Below are positions 50,281 through 59,675 of a stretch of 64,000 nucleotides of DNA, in pieces. A model generated the notes under the pieces. It made no database searches and was not told the origin of the DNA. It was given only the letters and a program-made list of their open reading frames with translations. Positions within the stretch are counted from its first letter, which is position 1. Each line of letters starts with the position of its first letter. This DNA is from Lachnospiraceae bacterium (GTDB lineage Bacteria > Bacillota > Clostridia > Lachnospirales > Lachnospiraceae). Made by a program: the position numbers and the translations under genes. Location of the stretch: positions 55,666 through 119,665 of the forward strand of contig JAFSCH010000046.1 of the NCBI GenBank assembly GCA_017436865.1. The letters are read 5' to 3'.

Positions 50281-51768
50281 ATGAGAGGAATTGATACCCA
50301 AGTTAGAAAAGTCAGACGTGCAATATTTCGTGAAGTAGCAAATATGGCATATAATTCTAAGAATTTGGTAGAAGATATGGAGGCATTGCCATATAAGCTT
50401 GCAGATGCTGAGAATTCCCCTTATTGGGATAATATTTATAGAGAACGTGAGATTATCAGAGAAAGGACTCGACTTGCCATGGGTATGTCACTTCGTCCGG
50501 AGGACGAACCGGTACAGGTAAGTCAGGGTGTAGAAGAAAGTAATATTGATGAGAAATATTACGAGCCACCTCTTATGCAGGTTATTTCTTCTGCATGTAA
50601 TGCATGCCCAGAAAATCGTTATGAAGTAACGGATAAATGTATGGGTTGTCTTGCACATCCATGTAACGAGGTATGTCCTCGTGGCGCGATTACAATGAAA
50701 AATGGTCGTTCTGTAATCGATCAGGAAAAATGTATTAAGTGTGGAAAATGTAAAACGGTTTGTCCATATGATGCAATTTCTCATCAGCAGAGACCGTGTC
50801 TTGCACATTGTGGTGTAAACGCAATTCATTCTGATAGCTATGGAAGAGCTGTTATTGATAATGAAAAATGCGTGTCTTGTGGTCAGTGTATGGTAAGCTG
50901 TCCATTTGGGGCGATTGCAGATAAGTCACAGATTTTCCAGTTGATTCGAGCATTGCAGTCTGGTAGAAAGATTATTGCACAGGTAGCACCGGCGTTTGTA
51001 GGTCAGTTTGGACCAAAAGTAACACCAGATATGTTAAAAACGGCATTAAAGGAATTAGGTTTTTACGATGTATATGAGACAGCAATTGGTGCTGACTTAG
51101 GTGCAATGGCAGAAGCAGAGCATTATGTAAAAGAGGTTGCAACTGGTGAATTACCATTCCTTCTTACCTCTTGCTGTCCATCATGGTCTGTGCTTGCAAA
51201 GAAGTTCTTCCCAGAAACCATTGATAAGATTAGTAATGCTTTAACCCCTATGGTAGCAACTGCTCGTATTATCAAGGAAGAACATCCAGATGCAAGTGTT
51301 GTATTTATCGGACCTTGTGCAAGCAAAAAGCTTGAAGCAAGCAGAAGAACGGTGCGTTCTGATGTGGATTTTGTTATTACCTTTGAAGAATTAACGGGTA
51401 TGTTTGAAGCAAAGGGAATTTTGTTAGAAGAGATTAAGGCAATGGATACCATGCAGGATGCAACGGCAGCAGGGCGTGGATATGGTGTTGCAGGAGGTGT
51501 TGCAAGCGCAATTGAAGCATGTATTAAGGAATATTATCCGGATACAGAGATTAATATTGAGCATGCAGAAAGTCTTGCAGAATGTAAAAAGGTATTAATG
51601 CTTGCTAAGGCTGGTAAGAAGAACGGCTGTCTGATTGAAGGTATGGCTTGTCCGGGAGGATGTATTGCCGGTGCCGGTACGAATATTGCAATTCCTGTAG
51701 CAGCAAAAGAATTGGCAAACTTCAAAAATGCAACAGAGCAGAAGCTTCCACAACCGGAAGAGAAGTAG
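50281..51768 (+). CDS. Monomeric [FeFe] hydrogenase, group B-like
   Basis: 495 residues; reversible proton reduction with electrons from ferredoxin-type clusters. The N-terminal half has several Cys motifs: CNACPENRYEVTDKCMGC and PCNEVCP, CIKCGKCKTVCP near 150, CLAHC, and CVSCGQCMVSCP near 200. The H-cluster domain has L1 TSCCPSW, L2 GPCASKKLEASR and L3 EGMACPGGCIAGAG. L2 has Gly where group A enzymes have Met (MPC), and L3 ends GAG, features I associate with group B. Single-gene unit, with no NuoE/F-like partners nearby. AAAGG precedes the ATG. Confidence 0.92.
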   Translation: MRGIDTQVRKVRRAIFREVANMAYNSKNLVEDMEALPYKLADAENSPYWDNIYREREIIRERTRLAMGMSLRPEDEPVQVSQGVEESNIDEKYYEPPLMQVISSACNACPENRYEVTDKCMGCLAHPCNEVCPRGAITMKNGRSVIDQEKCIKCGKCKTVCPYDAISHQQRPCLAHCGVNAIHSDSYGRAVIDNEKCVSCGQCMVSCPFGAIADKSQIFQLIRALQSGRKIIAQVAPAFVGQFGPKVTPDMLKTALKELGFYDVYETAIGADLGAMAEAEHYVKEVATGELPFLLTSCCPSWSVLAKKFFPETIDKISNALTPMVATARIIKEEHPDASVVFIGPCASKKLEASRRTVRSDVDFVITFEELTGMFEAKGILLEEIKAMDTMQDATAAGRGYGVAGGVASAIEACIKEYYPDTEINIEHAESLAECKKVLMLAKAGKKNGCLIEGMACPGGCIAGAGTNIAIPVAAKELANFKNATEQKLPQPEEK

Positions 51769-51831
51769 TTGTTGTAATCGAGTGGATTGTAATAAATGAA
51801 ATGAACAGTAACAGATTATATGGTTTGTCTA

Positions 51832-51860
51832 TTGACTTTGGTTTGACAGATTGGTAAAAT
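51832..51860 (+). promoter_or_regulatory. Sigma-A promoter upstream of gltX
   Basis: TTGACT (51832-51837), 17-base spacer, TAAAAT (51855-51860). A terminator-like hairpin lies only 35 bases after it, so initiation here could be attenuated. Confidence 0.6.
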
Positions 51861-51894
51861 TTAAACTTAGAATGATTCGGTTACGAATATATGG

Positions 51895-51973
51895 AAAACT
51901 GGCTGAATGCCGGTTTTTCTTGATGTCTAGGAAGACCTTGTTATATGGATCTGTGAAAGTTCATTCCTAGACA
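51895..51973 (+). terminator. Terminator hairpin followed by a second perfect stem in the gltX leader
   Basis: AAAACTGGC (51895-51903) pairs with GCCGGTTTT (51909-51917), followed by TC: a normal terminator. Then TGTCTAGGAA (51924-51933) pairs perfectly with TTCCTAGACA (51964-51973) around 30 bases. The first may end the hydrogenase transcript or attenuate the gltX one. No T-box sequence is present. Confidence 0.6.
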
Positions 51974-52008
51974 CACACGATATATGACATGAGAAAGGTG
52001 AGAAGAAC

Positions 52009-53475
52009 ATGGCGAAAAAAGTAAGATGTAGATTTGCACCAAGTCCAACAGGAAGAATGCATGTTGGTAATTTGAGAAGTGCATTATATGAGTTTTTAAT
52101 TGCAAAGCATGATGGCGGAGATTTCCTTTTCCGTATTGAGGATACAGATAGAGAACGTTATGTTGAAGGTGCCACAGAGATTATTTATAATACCTTAAAG
52201 GCAACAGGACTCGAATATGATGAAGGTCCTGATAAAGATAAGGGTTATGGTCCATATGTACAGAGCGAGCGTGTTGCAGCAGGTATCTATATGGATTATG
52301 CAAAGAAGTTAATTGAAAAAGGTGAGGCTTATTATTGCTTCTGTGACAAGGAGCGTCTTGCAACCTTAAAGACAGAAGTTGTAGAGGGTAAGGAGATTAG
52401 TGTATATGATAAGCATTGTCTCCATTTATCTAAGGAAGAAATCGAAGAAAAGTTAAAGAGTGGTATTCCATACGTTATCAGACAGAATAATCCAACAGAA
52501 GGGCAGACAAGCTTCCACGATGAGTTATATGGAGATATTACCGTTGATAATACTGAACTTGATGATATGATTTTGATTAAGTCAGACGGATATCCAACTT
52601 ATAACTTTGCAAATGTTGTAGATGACCATTTAATGGAGATTACTCATGTTGTTCGTGGTAATGAGTATCTTTCTTCTACACCTAAATATAACAGATTATA
52701 TGAGGCGTTTGGCTGGGAGATTCCGGTTTATGTACATCTTCCGTTAATTACAGACGAGGAGCACAAAAAGTTAAGTAAGAGAAGCGGACATTCTTCTTTT
52801 GAGGATATTATTGAGCAGGGATTTTTGCCTGAGGCAGTAGTTAATTTTATTGCACTTTTAGGATGGAGTCCAGAGGAAAATAAGGAAATTTTCACACTTG
52901 ATGAGTTAATCAAAGAGTTTGATTACAGAAGAATTAACAAGTCCCCATCTGTTTTTGATATGGGCAAGTTAAGATGGATGAATGGTGAATATATCAAGGC
53001 AATGGATGCAGACAGATTCTATGAAATGGCATTACCATATATGAAAGAAGCTCTGACAAGAGACTATGACTTCGATTTTAAGAAGATTGCAGAGATGGTT
53101 AAGACGAGAATCGAAGTATTCCCTGATATTGCACCATTAATCACTTTCTTTAATGAATTACCTGAGTATGATACTGCGATGTATACTCATAAGAAGATGA
53201 AGACAAATGAAGAGTCTTCACTTGAAGTATTAAAGGATATTCTTCCAATGCTCGAAGCGCAGGAGGATTATAGCAATGATGCTCTTTATCAGTTATTGTT
53301 ATCTTATGTAGCTGAAAAAGAGGTAAAGAACGGCTATGTAATGTGGCCAATTAGAACTGCGGTATCCGGTATGCAGATGACACCTGCCGGTGCAACAGAG
53401 ATTATGGAAATTTTGGGAAAAGAAGAATCTATTAAGAGAATCAAGAAGGGAATCGAATTACTGCAAAATGCTTAA
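52009..53475 (+). CDS. gltX: Glutamyl-tRNA synthetase
   Basis: Class I synthetase charging tRNA-Glu (and, in many Firmicutes, tRNA-Gln). [18 protein letters not shown] near residue 8 is the HIGH region, and KKLSKRSG near 249 is [19 protein letters not shown] and the [10 protein letters not shown] region are present. 488 residues is normal. Codon use is that of a highly expressed gene. GAAAGGTGAG precedes the ATG. Its stop overlaps the helicase start (ATGCTTAA). Confidence 0.97.
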   Translation: MAKKVRCRFAPSPTGRMHVGNLRSALYEFLIAKHDGGDFLFRIEDTDRERYVEGATEIIYNTLKATGLEYDEGPDKDKGYGPYVQSERVAAGIYMDYAKKLIEKGEAYYCFCDKERLATLKTEVVEGKEISVYDKHCLHLSKEEIEEKLKSGIPYVIRQNNPTEGQTSFHDELYGDITVDNTELDDMILIKSDGYPTYNFANVVDDHLMEITHVVRGNEYLSSTPKYNRLYEAFGWEIPVYVHLPLITDEEHKKLSKRSGHSSFEDIIEQGFLPEAVVNFIALLGWSPEENKEIFTLDELIKEFDYRRINKSPSVFDMGKLRWMNGEYIKAMDADRFYEMALPYMKEALTRDYDFDFKKIAEMVKTRIEVFPDIAPLITFFNELPEYDTAMYTHKKMKTNEESSLEVLKDILPMLEAQEDYSNDALYQLLLSYVAEKEVKNGYVMWPIRTAVSGMQMTPAGATEIMEILGKEESIKRIKKGIELLQNA

Positions 53476-55333
53476 TGCAACAGTAAACGAGGCTCAGTCT
53501 AAAGCAATTACTCACGGAGAGGGACCGATGCTGGTCTTAGCCGGTCCCGGCTCCGGAAAAACTCTCGTTATTACCCAACGTATCAAATATTTAATTGAGG
53601 AAAATCAGGTAAAACCAGAACATATTTTGGTCATAACTTTTACTAAAGCGGCTGCACTTGAAATGCAGAAGCGTTTTTTGGCAATGACAGAAAATAGAAT
53701 GTTACCTGTTATGTTTGGTACGTTTCATGCAATCTTTTTCCAAATCTTAAAACAAACATATTCTTTTAACGCAACAAGTATTATCAAAGAGTCGCAAAAA
53801 ATAGCTTTGATAAGGGAAGTCATAAAAGAAATTCCAGAACAACAGATATTAATACATGAACAGGAGGATGAAGAAGAAAATATACATAAATTATTATCGG
53901 AAATCAGTAAAGTAAAGAATTGTGGATTACAATCTCATGAATTTCAGAGCGAGATTGTGCCAATACATATCTTTAGTGCAATTTATCAACAATATTGCAA
54001 AAAAATGTCCATGTTAAAAAAGGTAGATTTCGACGACATGGTGTTATTGTGCTATCAATTGCTACATCAAAGAACGGATGTTTTAAAGTTGTGGCAGGAA
54101 CGTTTTCGGTATATCTTGATTGATGAATTTCAAGATATTAATCCGTTACAATATAAAATTATACAAATGCTTGCCAGTCCGCAAAATAACCTCTTTATTG
54201 TAGGAGATGATGATCAGGCGATTTATGGATTTCGAGGTTCTGATCCTGAAATTATGCGTCACTTTCAACAAGACTATCCGAATGTAGAGAGAGTATTGTT
54301 GAATATCAACTATCGAAGTAACTCTGATATTGTTGATCATGCGAACCAGTTGATTAAACACAATGTAAATCGCTTTGATAAAGAGGTTATTGCACAGAAT
54401 ACTTCGAAGGATGGAGTACGAATATGTTATTTTGAATCAAGGCAGGAACAAACGAAAAATATTGTTTCTCTTATTCGACAATATATGAGGCAACCGGGAG
54501 CACAATATAAGGATATTGCACTTATTTATCGTACGAATACGCATGCAACTATTACAGCTGAAAAATTGTTAAAAGAAAAGATTCCTTTTCAGATGAAGGA
54601 AAAGACAGGGAATATTTATAATAGTGCGGTGGCAAAGGATATCATTGCATATTTGACTTATGCTTTGTATCAAAAGGATATTAGGGCATTTTATCGTATT
54701 ATGAATCGGCCTGTAAGATATATTCGACGTGATACCGTGCCAATGAAATGTTTTACAATGCAGGAACTTGTTCGAAACAATCAAGATAAAGAGTATGTCA
54801 TACGGAATATTACAAGATTCTATGAACAGCTTAAGTTTTTGAAGGGGATGAGCCCTTATGCAGCGATTAATTTTATCAGAAAGGGTATAGGATATGATGA
54901 ATATCTAAGAGATAAAGCAGAGGAAACAGGAGATTCTTTTGAAAAATGGGAGCATGATTTAAAGTATATACAGGAAAGTGCTTCTGATTTTGATACATTA
55001 CAGGAATGGTTGCTTTACGTTGAGCATTACGAAGAAAACTTAGAACAGGGGAAAAAAGAGAAAGAGGATGCTGTAAATATTGTCACAATGCATGGCTCTA
55101 AAGGCTTAGAATGGCCGATTGTAATCATACCGGATGTGAATGAAGGGCATATACCTCACAAAAAGGCAATTACAGATGCAGAGTTGGAAGAAGAACGCAG
55201 AATGTTCTTTGTGGCGATGACAAGAGCGAAAGAAAAGCTGTTTTTGTTTTCGGTAAAAGAAAAGGAGGCAGGAAATAGCCTGCCATCCCGTTTTATTTAT
55301 GAATTTATTCAGCAGGATGAAGTTTGGCATTGA
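53468..55333 (+). CDS. UvrD/Rep-family superfamily 1 DNA helicase
   Basis: ATP-driven 3'-5' helicase. Start at 53468, overlapping the gltX stop by 8 bases; an in-frame ATG at 53390 lies deep in gltX. Motifs in order: AGPGSGKT (I) near residue 22, [12 protein letters not shown] (Ia), LIDEFQDI (II), [16 protein letters not shown] (III), [10 protein letters not shown] (IV), [16 protein letters not shown] (V) and [13 protein letters not shown] (VI). With 621 residues it is shorter than PcrA/UvrD (about 720), lacking part of the C-terminus, so it is likely an accessory helicase. The 3' end overlaps the convergent DUF2225 gene by 29 bases. Confidence 0.92.
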   Translation: MLNATVNEAQSKAITHGEGPMLVLAGPGSGKTLVITQRIKYLIEENQVKPEHILVITFTKAAALEMQKRFLAMTENRMLPVMFGTFHAIFFQILKQTYSFNATSIIKESQKIALIREVIKEIPEQQILIHEQEDEEENIHKLLSEISKVKNCGLQSHEFQSEIVPIHIFSAIYQQYCKKMSMLKKVDFDDMVLLCYQLLHQRTDVLKLWQERFRYILIDEFQDINPLQYKIIQMLASPQNNLFIVGDDDQAIYGFRGSDPEIMRHFQQDYPNVERVLLNINYRSNSDIVDHANQLIKHNVNRFDKEVIAQNTSKDGVRICYFESRQEQTKNIVSLIRQYMRQPGAQYKDIALIYRTNTHATITAEKLLKEKIPFQMKEKTGNIYNSAVAKDIIAYLTYALYQKDIRAFYRIMNRPVRYIRRDTVPMKCFTMQELVRNNQDKEYVIRNITRFYEQLKFLKGMSPYAAINFIRKGIGYDEYLRDKAEETGDSFEKWEHDLKYIQESASDFDTLQEWLLYVEHYEENLEQGKKEKEDAVNIVTMHGSKGLEWPIVIIPDVNEGHIPHKKAITDAELEEERRMFFVAMTRAKEKLFLFSVKEKEAGNSLPSRFIYEFIQQDEVWH

Positions 55334-56045
55334 TAAGATCCTTCAAATCCAAACATTTATCCTTCAGACGTGGACTGATACCTCTGGCTGTAACAACGCC
55401 GGAGAGATACTGCATCGCAGTCTGATACTCGCCTTTTTCATAAGCAAGATAGGAGAGAAGATAATCTAAGGTGGCTTCGTTCATGCCTGCGATTGGATAA
55501 TCTTCTTCCATTCTTGCTTTTGAAAGATGCTCATAGGCGTTCATAGCCTGATTATGAGCTTCTGCAAGATATGCAGTCTTTTTTTCTTCATATCCAGGGT
55601 CATCTTCGGATAACTCATCCACTAAATCCTGATAGAGCCAACTGATTTTTAAGCAGATATTACCAACTTCGCTCACTTTTCCTGTCTTTGTAACAGCGCA
55701 GAGAAGTGCCATTTTTAATCTGCTGATAGCCATCTCAACAGAGTAACTGTCACATGGAACCTCTTCGCGGGATTTAAAATTTGCCTGAATGTTTTCGCGG
55801 AGTAATTTCCTTTGTACCTGTGTGGTATTTGGGAAGTCTTTAACCAATGCAGTGTAGCCACAATAATTGCAGGAAGCAACCTCGTACTTTGTTACATTGA
55901 TGTTACTATGAGAAGGTCTTAAGTCTGGGCCGGTTCCAACGAATTTTGCAACATTTGTTTTTACTGATTTAACCTTTATTTTTTGGTCACAGATAGGACA
56001 TGTATAAGACTTGTCTAATAACAGTGTTTTTTCGTTGTCATCCAT
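55305..56045 (-). CDS. DUF2225 zinc-ribbon protein
   Basis: 246 residues. The N-terminus has Cys pairs for a zinc ribbon: YTCPICDQK (residues 14-22) and ASCNYCGYTALV near 57. The remainder is helical with repeat-like character (KISWLYQDLVDEL, AYEHLSKARM, SYLAYEKGEYQTAMQYLSG), resembling TPR arrays. The family is common in Clostridia and lacks a known function. AAGGAGG precedes the ATG. It is downstream of the DUF1292 gene with a 14-base gap and probably in the same operon. Confidence 0.88.
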   Translation of the reverse strand: MDDNEKTLLLDKSYTCPICDQKIKVKSVKTNVAKFVGTGPDLRPSHSNINVTKYEVASCNYCGYTALVKDFPNTTQVQRKLLRENIQANFKSREEVPCDSYSVEMAISRLKMALLCAVTKTGKVSEVGNICLKISWLYQDLVDELSEDDPGYEEKKTAYLAEAHNQAMNAYEHLSKARMEEDYPIAGMNEATLDYLLSYLAYEKGEYQTAMQYLSGVVTARGISPRLKDKCLDLKDLINAKLHPAE

Positions 56046-56059
56046 TTTTATTATCCTCC

Positions 56060-56389
56060 TTATTCTTCTTCCTTTACAACTTCGTCAAATTCTACATTGT
56101 CAAGATACTCATCAAAAGCATCAGCGACATTTTCATATTCATCATCGTCATCGATGTATTCGAGTTGTGGTTCTGCATTTGGATCGGATTCATCTTCGAA
56201 ATAGCGATAGAACCAAACCTCACCGTCGTCATTATTGCCTTCTTCATCTAAAGGAAGAAGAACAATATAGTCTTTTTTCTCAACTGTCAGAATGGTGATA
56301 ATTGCACAGGTAACCTTTTCGCCATCATCAAGTTCTAATTCAACAGTCATTTCTTCGTCATCATAACCATTCGTGTTCTTATTTGCCAT
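56060..56389 (-). CDS. DUF1292 acidic protein (YrzB-like)
   Basis: 109 residues, strongly acidic. The DUF1292 core is TVELELDDGEKVTCAIITIL (residues 14-33), then DYIVLLPLDE and EVWFYRYFEDE. The C-terminal 40 residues are nearly all Asp/Glu (DDDDEYENVADAFDEYL). The family often neighbours RuvX and alaS in other Firmicutes; here it is apart. AAAGGAC precedes the ATG. Function unknown. Confidence 0.9.
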   Translation of the reverse strand: MANKNTNGYDDEEMTVELELDDGEKVTCAIITILTVEKKDYIVLLPLDEEGNNDDGEVWFYRYFEDESDPNAEPQLEYIDDDDEYENVADAFDEYLDNVEFDEVVKEEE

Positions 56390-56675
56390 TTTATTAGTCC
56401 TTTCATGAAAAAAATGTTATAACGTAAGTATACAAAGTATTTATATTATAGTTACGTTATATAAATATAATCTAATTTGTAAGCATTTTGAATGCTCTAT
56501 ACTATATATTTTAACCAAGCAGATGAAAATAGGCAAGACAATTCGACAAAATAATAAATTGCCATATAGAAATATTCAATACAACACTAGGATTTGCATG
56601 CTTTTTGTGTTATAGTAAACCATATAATGTGTAAATATGCATCATTAGCTTAGAAATATAAAAGCGAGGATATAC

Positions 56676-58568
56676 ATGGTACAAATTAAAATAAAAAAAG
56701 GGCAGCCGTATCCTTTAGGAGCTACTGTAAAGAATAGTGGTATAAACTTTTCTATGGTAAATAGTTCTGATGAGGAGTGCGGATTAATTTTATATCATAA
56801 ACAGTCAGGTGATATACAAAGACTTGTTTTTGAGAAAAAGCATAGAATTGGTAATATCTCTTGTTTTTTTGTAGAAGGTATTTGTGTAGATGACTATGAA
56901 TATAATTTTTTTATTGGTGAAAAGCAGATTGTAGATCCGTATGCAAAGTGTATTCTTGGTAATGAAGTATGGAGAAGAGCGGAAAAAGAACCGATTACTA
57001 TGCGTAGTGGGTTTTATCAATCACAATTTGACTGGCAGAAGATGAAAACGCTTCATATTCCTTATCATGAGAGTATTATGTACTGTCTTCATGTAAGAAG
57101 CTTTACCATGCATGCATCTTCCAAGGTAAGAAATAAGGGGACTTTTGAGGGATTAGTCGAGAAGATTCCTTATTTGAAGGAACTTGGAATTACAGCGGTA
57201 GAGCTTATGCCTGCTTATGAATTCGAAGAGTGTGAACAGGAAAAAGAGCGAAATACGATAGAATATCAAGTGAAGCATTTTGACAAGCTACTTGTAGATG
57301 AAGTATCGGATGTTTCGAATGTGAAACTGAATTATTGGGGATATAAGGAAGCGTATTATTTTGCGCCAAAGGCATCCTATTCTGCAAATGGTAATCCGAT
57401 ACAGTCCTTTAAGACAATGGTGAGGGAATTTCATAAAAATGGAATAGAAGTTATTATGCAATTCTATTTTCCGGAAAACATTAAACAGGGATATATTTTG
57501 GAAATTCTGAAGCATTGGGTTTTGGAATATCGAATTGATGGTATTCATTTGAAGGGTGGAAGGCTTCCTGTTACTTTATTGGCTACAGAACCACTGTTTG
57601 CCAATACTAAGCTGATGTGTGAGGATTTTTCACTGGCAGAGATATATCCAGAGCAGGAGTCGCCTATTTATAAGAATTTAGGTTATTACAGAGACGATTT
57701 TATGTATGACACACGTAAATTCTTAAAAGGCGATGCGGATATGTTGAAGGGGTTTCGGTATCATATGAAGAATCATAATCCGAAATGTGGTGTAATTAAT
57801 TATATTACAAATTATTATGGTTTTACGTTGAATGATTTGGTGTCTTATGACAAAAAGCATAATGAAGCCAATGGCGAACGTAATCAAGATGGAACGGATT
57901 ATAACTATAGTTGGAATTGTGGAATAGAAGGACCAACTAGAAAGGCTGCTATCTTGAAGCTCAGACGGAAGCAGATGAAAAATGCAATCTGTTTTTTGAT
58001 GACAGCGCAAGGGACACCGTTGCTATTGGCAGGTGATGAGTTTGGTAACAGTCAGGGTGGTAATAATAATTGCTATTGCCTTGATAATGATACAAGCTGG
58101 ATTGACTGGCGTTTGATGAAGAAAAACAGGGAGTTTTTTGAATTTGTAAAAAGGATGATTCTGTTTCGAAAGACGCATTCGATTCTGCATACACCAGAAG
58201 AGCTTACAATGACAGATCGTCTGGGATTAGGATGCCCTGACTTGTCATATCATACAGAGGAAGCATGGAAAGTAGACTTAAGCAATTATAATCGTCATAT
58301 CGCTATGATGTATTTTGGTGGGTATGCTCGCAAGGATAAAAGAACAGCAGATGATACCATATATATTGCCTATAATATGCATTGGGAAACACATTATTTT
58401 GCACTTCCGTCGTTACCTGGTGGATATCGTTGGGAAGTTGTAGAAGATACTGATAGTGTGAATGATGAACTAGTAGCCTCAAATCAGATAGAGGTGAAAC
58501 CGAGAAGTGTAAAGATGCTAATCGGCAGAAAATATAAAAAAGTCAGAAGAATGGCAGGTAAAAAGTAG
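56676..58568 (+). CDS. GH13 glycogen-debranching-like protein with lost catalytic residues
   Basis: 630 residues. An N-terminal CBM48-like domain (residues 8-110) is followed by a GH13_11-type barrel. Non-catalytic family segments are intact: GFTLNDLVSYDKKHNEANGE near 382-401 and GTPLLLAGDEFGNSQGGNNN near 446-465. The catalytic sites are changed. Region I is IMQFYFPEN near 260-268 instead of DVVFNH. Region II is IDGIHLKGG (287-295) where DGFRFDLA is expected, so Arg is His291 and the nucleophile Asp is Lys293. Region IV is NYYGF (379-383) where HDGF is expected. Only Glu316 (region III) is kept. It is probably a non-catalytic glucan-binding or regulatory protein. Start has GCGAGGA upstream. 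Confidence 0.9.
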   Translation: MVQIKIKKGQPYPLGATVKNSGINFSMVNSSDEECGLILYHKQSGDIQRLVFEKKHRIGNISCFFVEGICVDDYEYNFFIGEKQIVDPYAKCILGNEVWRRAEKEPITMRSGFYQSQFDWQKMKTLHIPYHESIMYCLHVRSFTMHASSKVRNKGTFEGLVEKIPYLKELGITAVELMPAYEFEECEQEKERNTIEYQVKHFDKLLVDEVSDVSNVKLNYWGYKEAYYFAPKASYSANGNPIQSFKTMVREFHKNGIEVIMQFYFPENIKQGYILEILKHWVLEYRIDGIHLKGGRLPVTLLATEPLFANTKLMCEDFSLAEIYPEQESPIYKNLGYYRDDFMYDTRKFLKGDADMLKGFRYHMKNHNPKCGVINYITNYYGFTLNDLVSYDKKHNEANGERNQDGTDYNYSWNCGIEGPTRKAAILKLRRKQMKNAICFLMTAQGTPLLLAGDEFGNSQGGNNNCYCLDNDTSWIDWRLMKKNREFFEFVKRMILFRKTHSILHTPEELTMTDRLGLGCPDLSYHTEEAWKVDLSNYNRHIAMMYFGGYARKDKRTADDTIYIAYNMHWETHYFALPSLPGGYRWEVVEDTDSVNDELVASNQIEVKPRSVKMLIGRKYKKVRRMAGKK

Positions 58569-59122
58569 TGCATATTTGGAAACATTTTAAGACAATTACA
58601 CAGCATAAGTTACTTGTGCTAAAAGGATGTTTTTTTGTGGGGCTATACTGGCAGGGATTGCTTCATGATTTGTCTAAATATATGCCGAGCGAATTTATTG
58701 TTGGAGCAAAATATTATCAAGGAACACAGAGTCCGAATAATGCCGAGCGAATGGACATAGGTTATTCATCGGCATGGCTTCATCATAAAGGGCGCAATAA
58801 GCATCATTATGAGTATTGGATGGATTATAGTTCTCATGATGGAAAAGGTATTATACCTGTTAAAATGCCTGATAAATATGTGATAGAGATGTTTATAGAC
58901 CGTGTGGCAGCATCCAAGAATTACAATAAAGAGAACTATAAGGATGATATGCCACTTAAGTATTATGAGCATGGCATGGCAAGTGAATTCTTGCATGAAG
59001 ATACTAGAGGAAAACTAGAATTTTTGCTTCATATGCTTGCAGAGGAAGGTGAAGAGAAAACATTTTGCTATGTACGCGATGAAATGGTTCGAAAAAAAAG
59101 GAATAAAACGGTAAATCAGTAA
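58568..59122 (+). CDS. DUF5662 family protein (HD-like)
   Basis: 184 residues. Start is GTG 58568, whose first G is the last base of the preceding TAG (TAGTG), so the two are coupled. His-Asp pairs occur in GLLHDLSKYMPSEF (near residue 31) and a His cluster in AWLHHKGRNKHHYEYWMDY (near 71), consistent with a metal-binding HD-type fold. It ends with a basic tail. Some databases label this family catalase, which the sequence does not support. Conserved linkage with the GH13-like gene would suggest a common role; not checked. Confidence 0.85.
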   Translation: MHIWKHFKTITQHKLLVLKGCFFVGLYWQGLLHDLSKYMPSEFIVGAKYYQGTQSPNNAERMDIGYSSAWLHHKGRNKHHYEYWMDYSSHDGKGIIPVKMPDKYVIEMFIDRVAASKNYNKENYKDDMPLKYYEHGMASEFLHEDTRGKLEFLLHMLAEEGEEKTFCYVRDEMVRKKRNKTVNQ

Positions 59123-59184
59123 CCAAATTAGCGGGAGTTCATATATTAAGTATTATAAAGATATTTAGTATAGGAGCTAATAAT

Positions 59185-59505
59185 ATGTGTGAATGGTTAA
59201 TTTTACTGTTTTTCTTGTGTCATTGTAATCAGGGTGGTAATGTGTGTTGCGATAATTGGAGAAACAACAATGATTGTAATTGCTACAGAAGATGTGACAA
59301 TGACTGTAAGCAAAACAGAAGAAATGATGGAGAATGTGAAAGAAACAGAAGACGTGATAACGATTGCGATTGTGAAAGAAGAAATGATTGCGGCTGGGAA
59401 AGAAATACATCCTGTGGTTGTGATGGTGAAGAATTTATTCAGTCTAGAACATTTAGTGGATTCCAGAATCAAGGTACTTGCGGTTGTGAGAGCAAGAGCG
59501 AGTAG
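59185..59505 (+). CDS. Cysteine-rich Asn/Arg/Asp low-complexity small protein
   Basis: 106 residues, 17 of them Cys. A hydrophobic start (CEWLILLFFLCHC) is followed by Cys-spaced polar blocks such as NNNDCNCYRRCDNDC and RRRDNDCDCERRNDC, and an end with TSCGCDG and GTCGCESKSE. AGGAG lies 8 bases upstream of ATG 59185 and a terminator follows. Base composition and repeats are unlike neighbours. It may be disulfide-crosslinked or metal-binding and exported; spore-coat-type proteins share such make-up. Not recognised. On the other strand and frames are long shadow frames. Confidence 0.7.
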   Translation: MCEWLILLFFLCHCNQGGNVCCDNWRNNNDCNCYRRCDNDCKQNRRNDGECERNRRRDNDCDCERRNDCGWERNTSCGCDGEEFIQSRTFSGFQNQGTCGCESKSE

Positions 59506-59513
59506 GATAAAAA

Positions 59514-59539
59514 GGGAAACGTCTTTTGCGGCGTTTCCC
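59514..59539 (+). terminator. Terminator after the Cys-rich gene
   Basis: GGGAAACG (59514-59521) pairs with CGTTTCCC (59532-59539), followed by AAATTTG. The T-tail is weak, but A-rich sequence precedes it, so it might also act on the opposite strand. Confidence 0.6.
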
Positions 59540-59577
59540 AAATTTGTGAGATGTTTTGTTATCTTGTAAGAAGATAG

Positions 59578-59652
59578 TGTGAAAAATGAATTTTTCACAT
59601 ACGAACAAAGTTCGTATTACAAATATTGTGCCTGCGACCCAAAGTTTGCAGG
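59578..59652 (+). other. Three successive hairpins before metF
   Basis: TGTGAAAAA/TTTTTCACA (59578-59586, 59591-59599), ATACGAAC-AAA-GTTCGTAT (59599-59617) and CCTGCGA/TTTGCAGG-type (59631-59637, 59646-59652). They form most of the metF leader. I see no SAM, cobalamin or T-box signature in them. Confidence 0.55.
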
Positions 59653-59675
59653 TATCGGAAAGGCATGGTTTTAAG

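Noticed and set aside
56676-58568. Annotation as an active alpha-amylase or debranching enzyme
   Set aside because: Three of four conserved catalytic regions lack required residues, so activity should not be assumed.
58568-59122. Annotation as catalase
   Set aside because: No heme or manganese-catalase motifs are present; the His-Asp pattern fits DUF5662.
59203-59598. Long antisense and alternate frames (131 and 111 codons) over the Cys-rich gene
   Set aside because: Shadows of the low-complexity repeats; no ribosome binding site and no family features.
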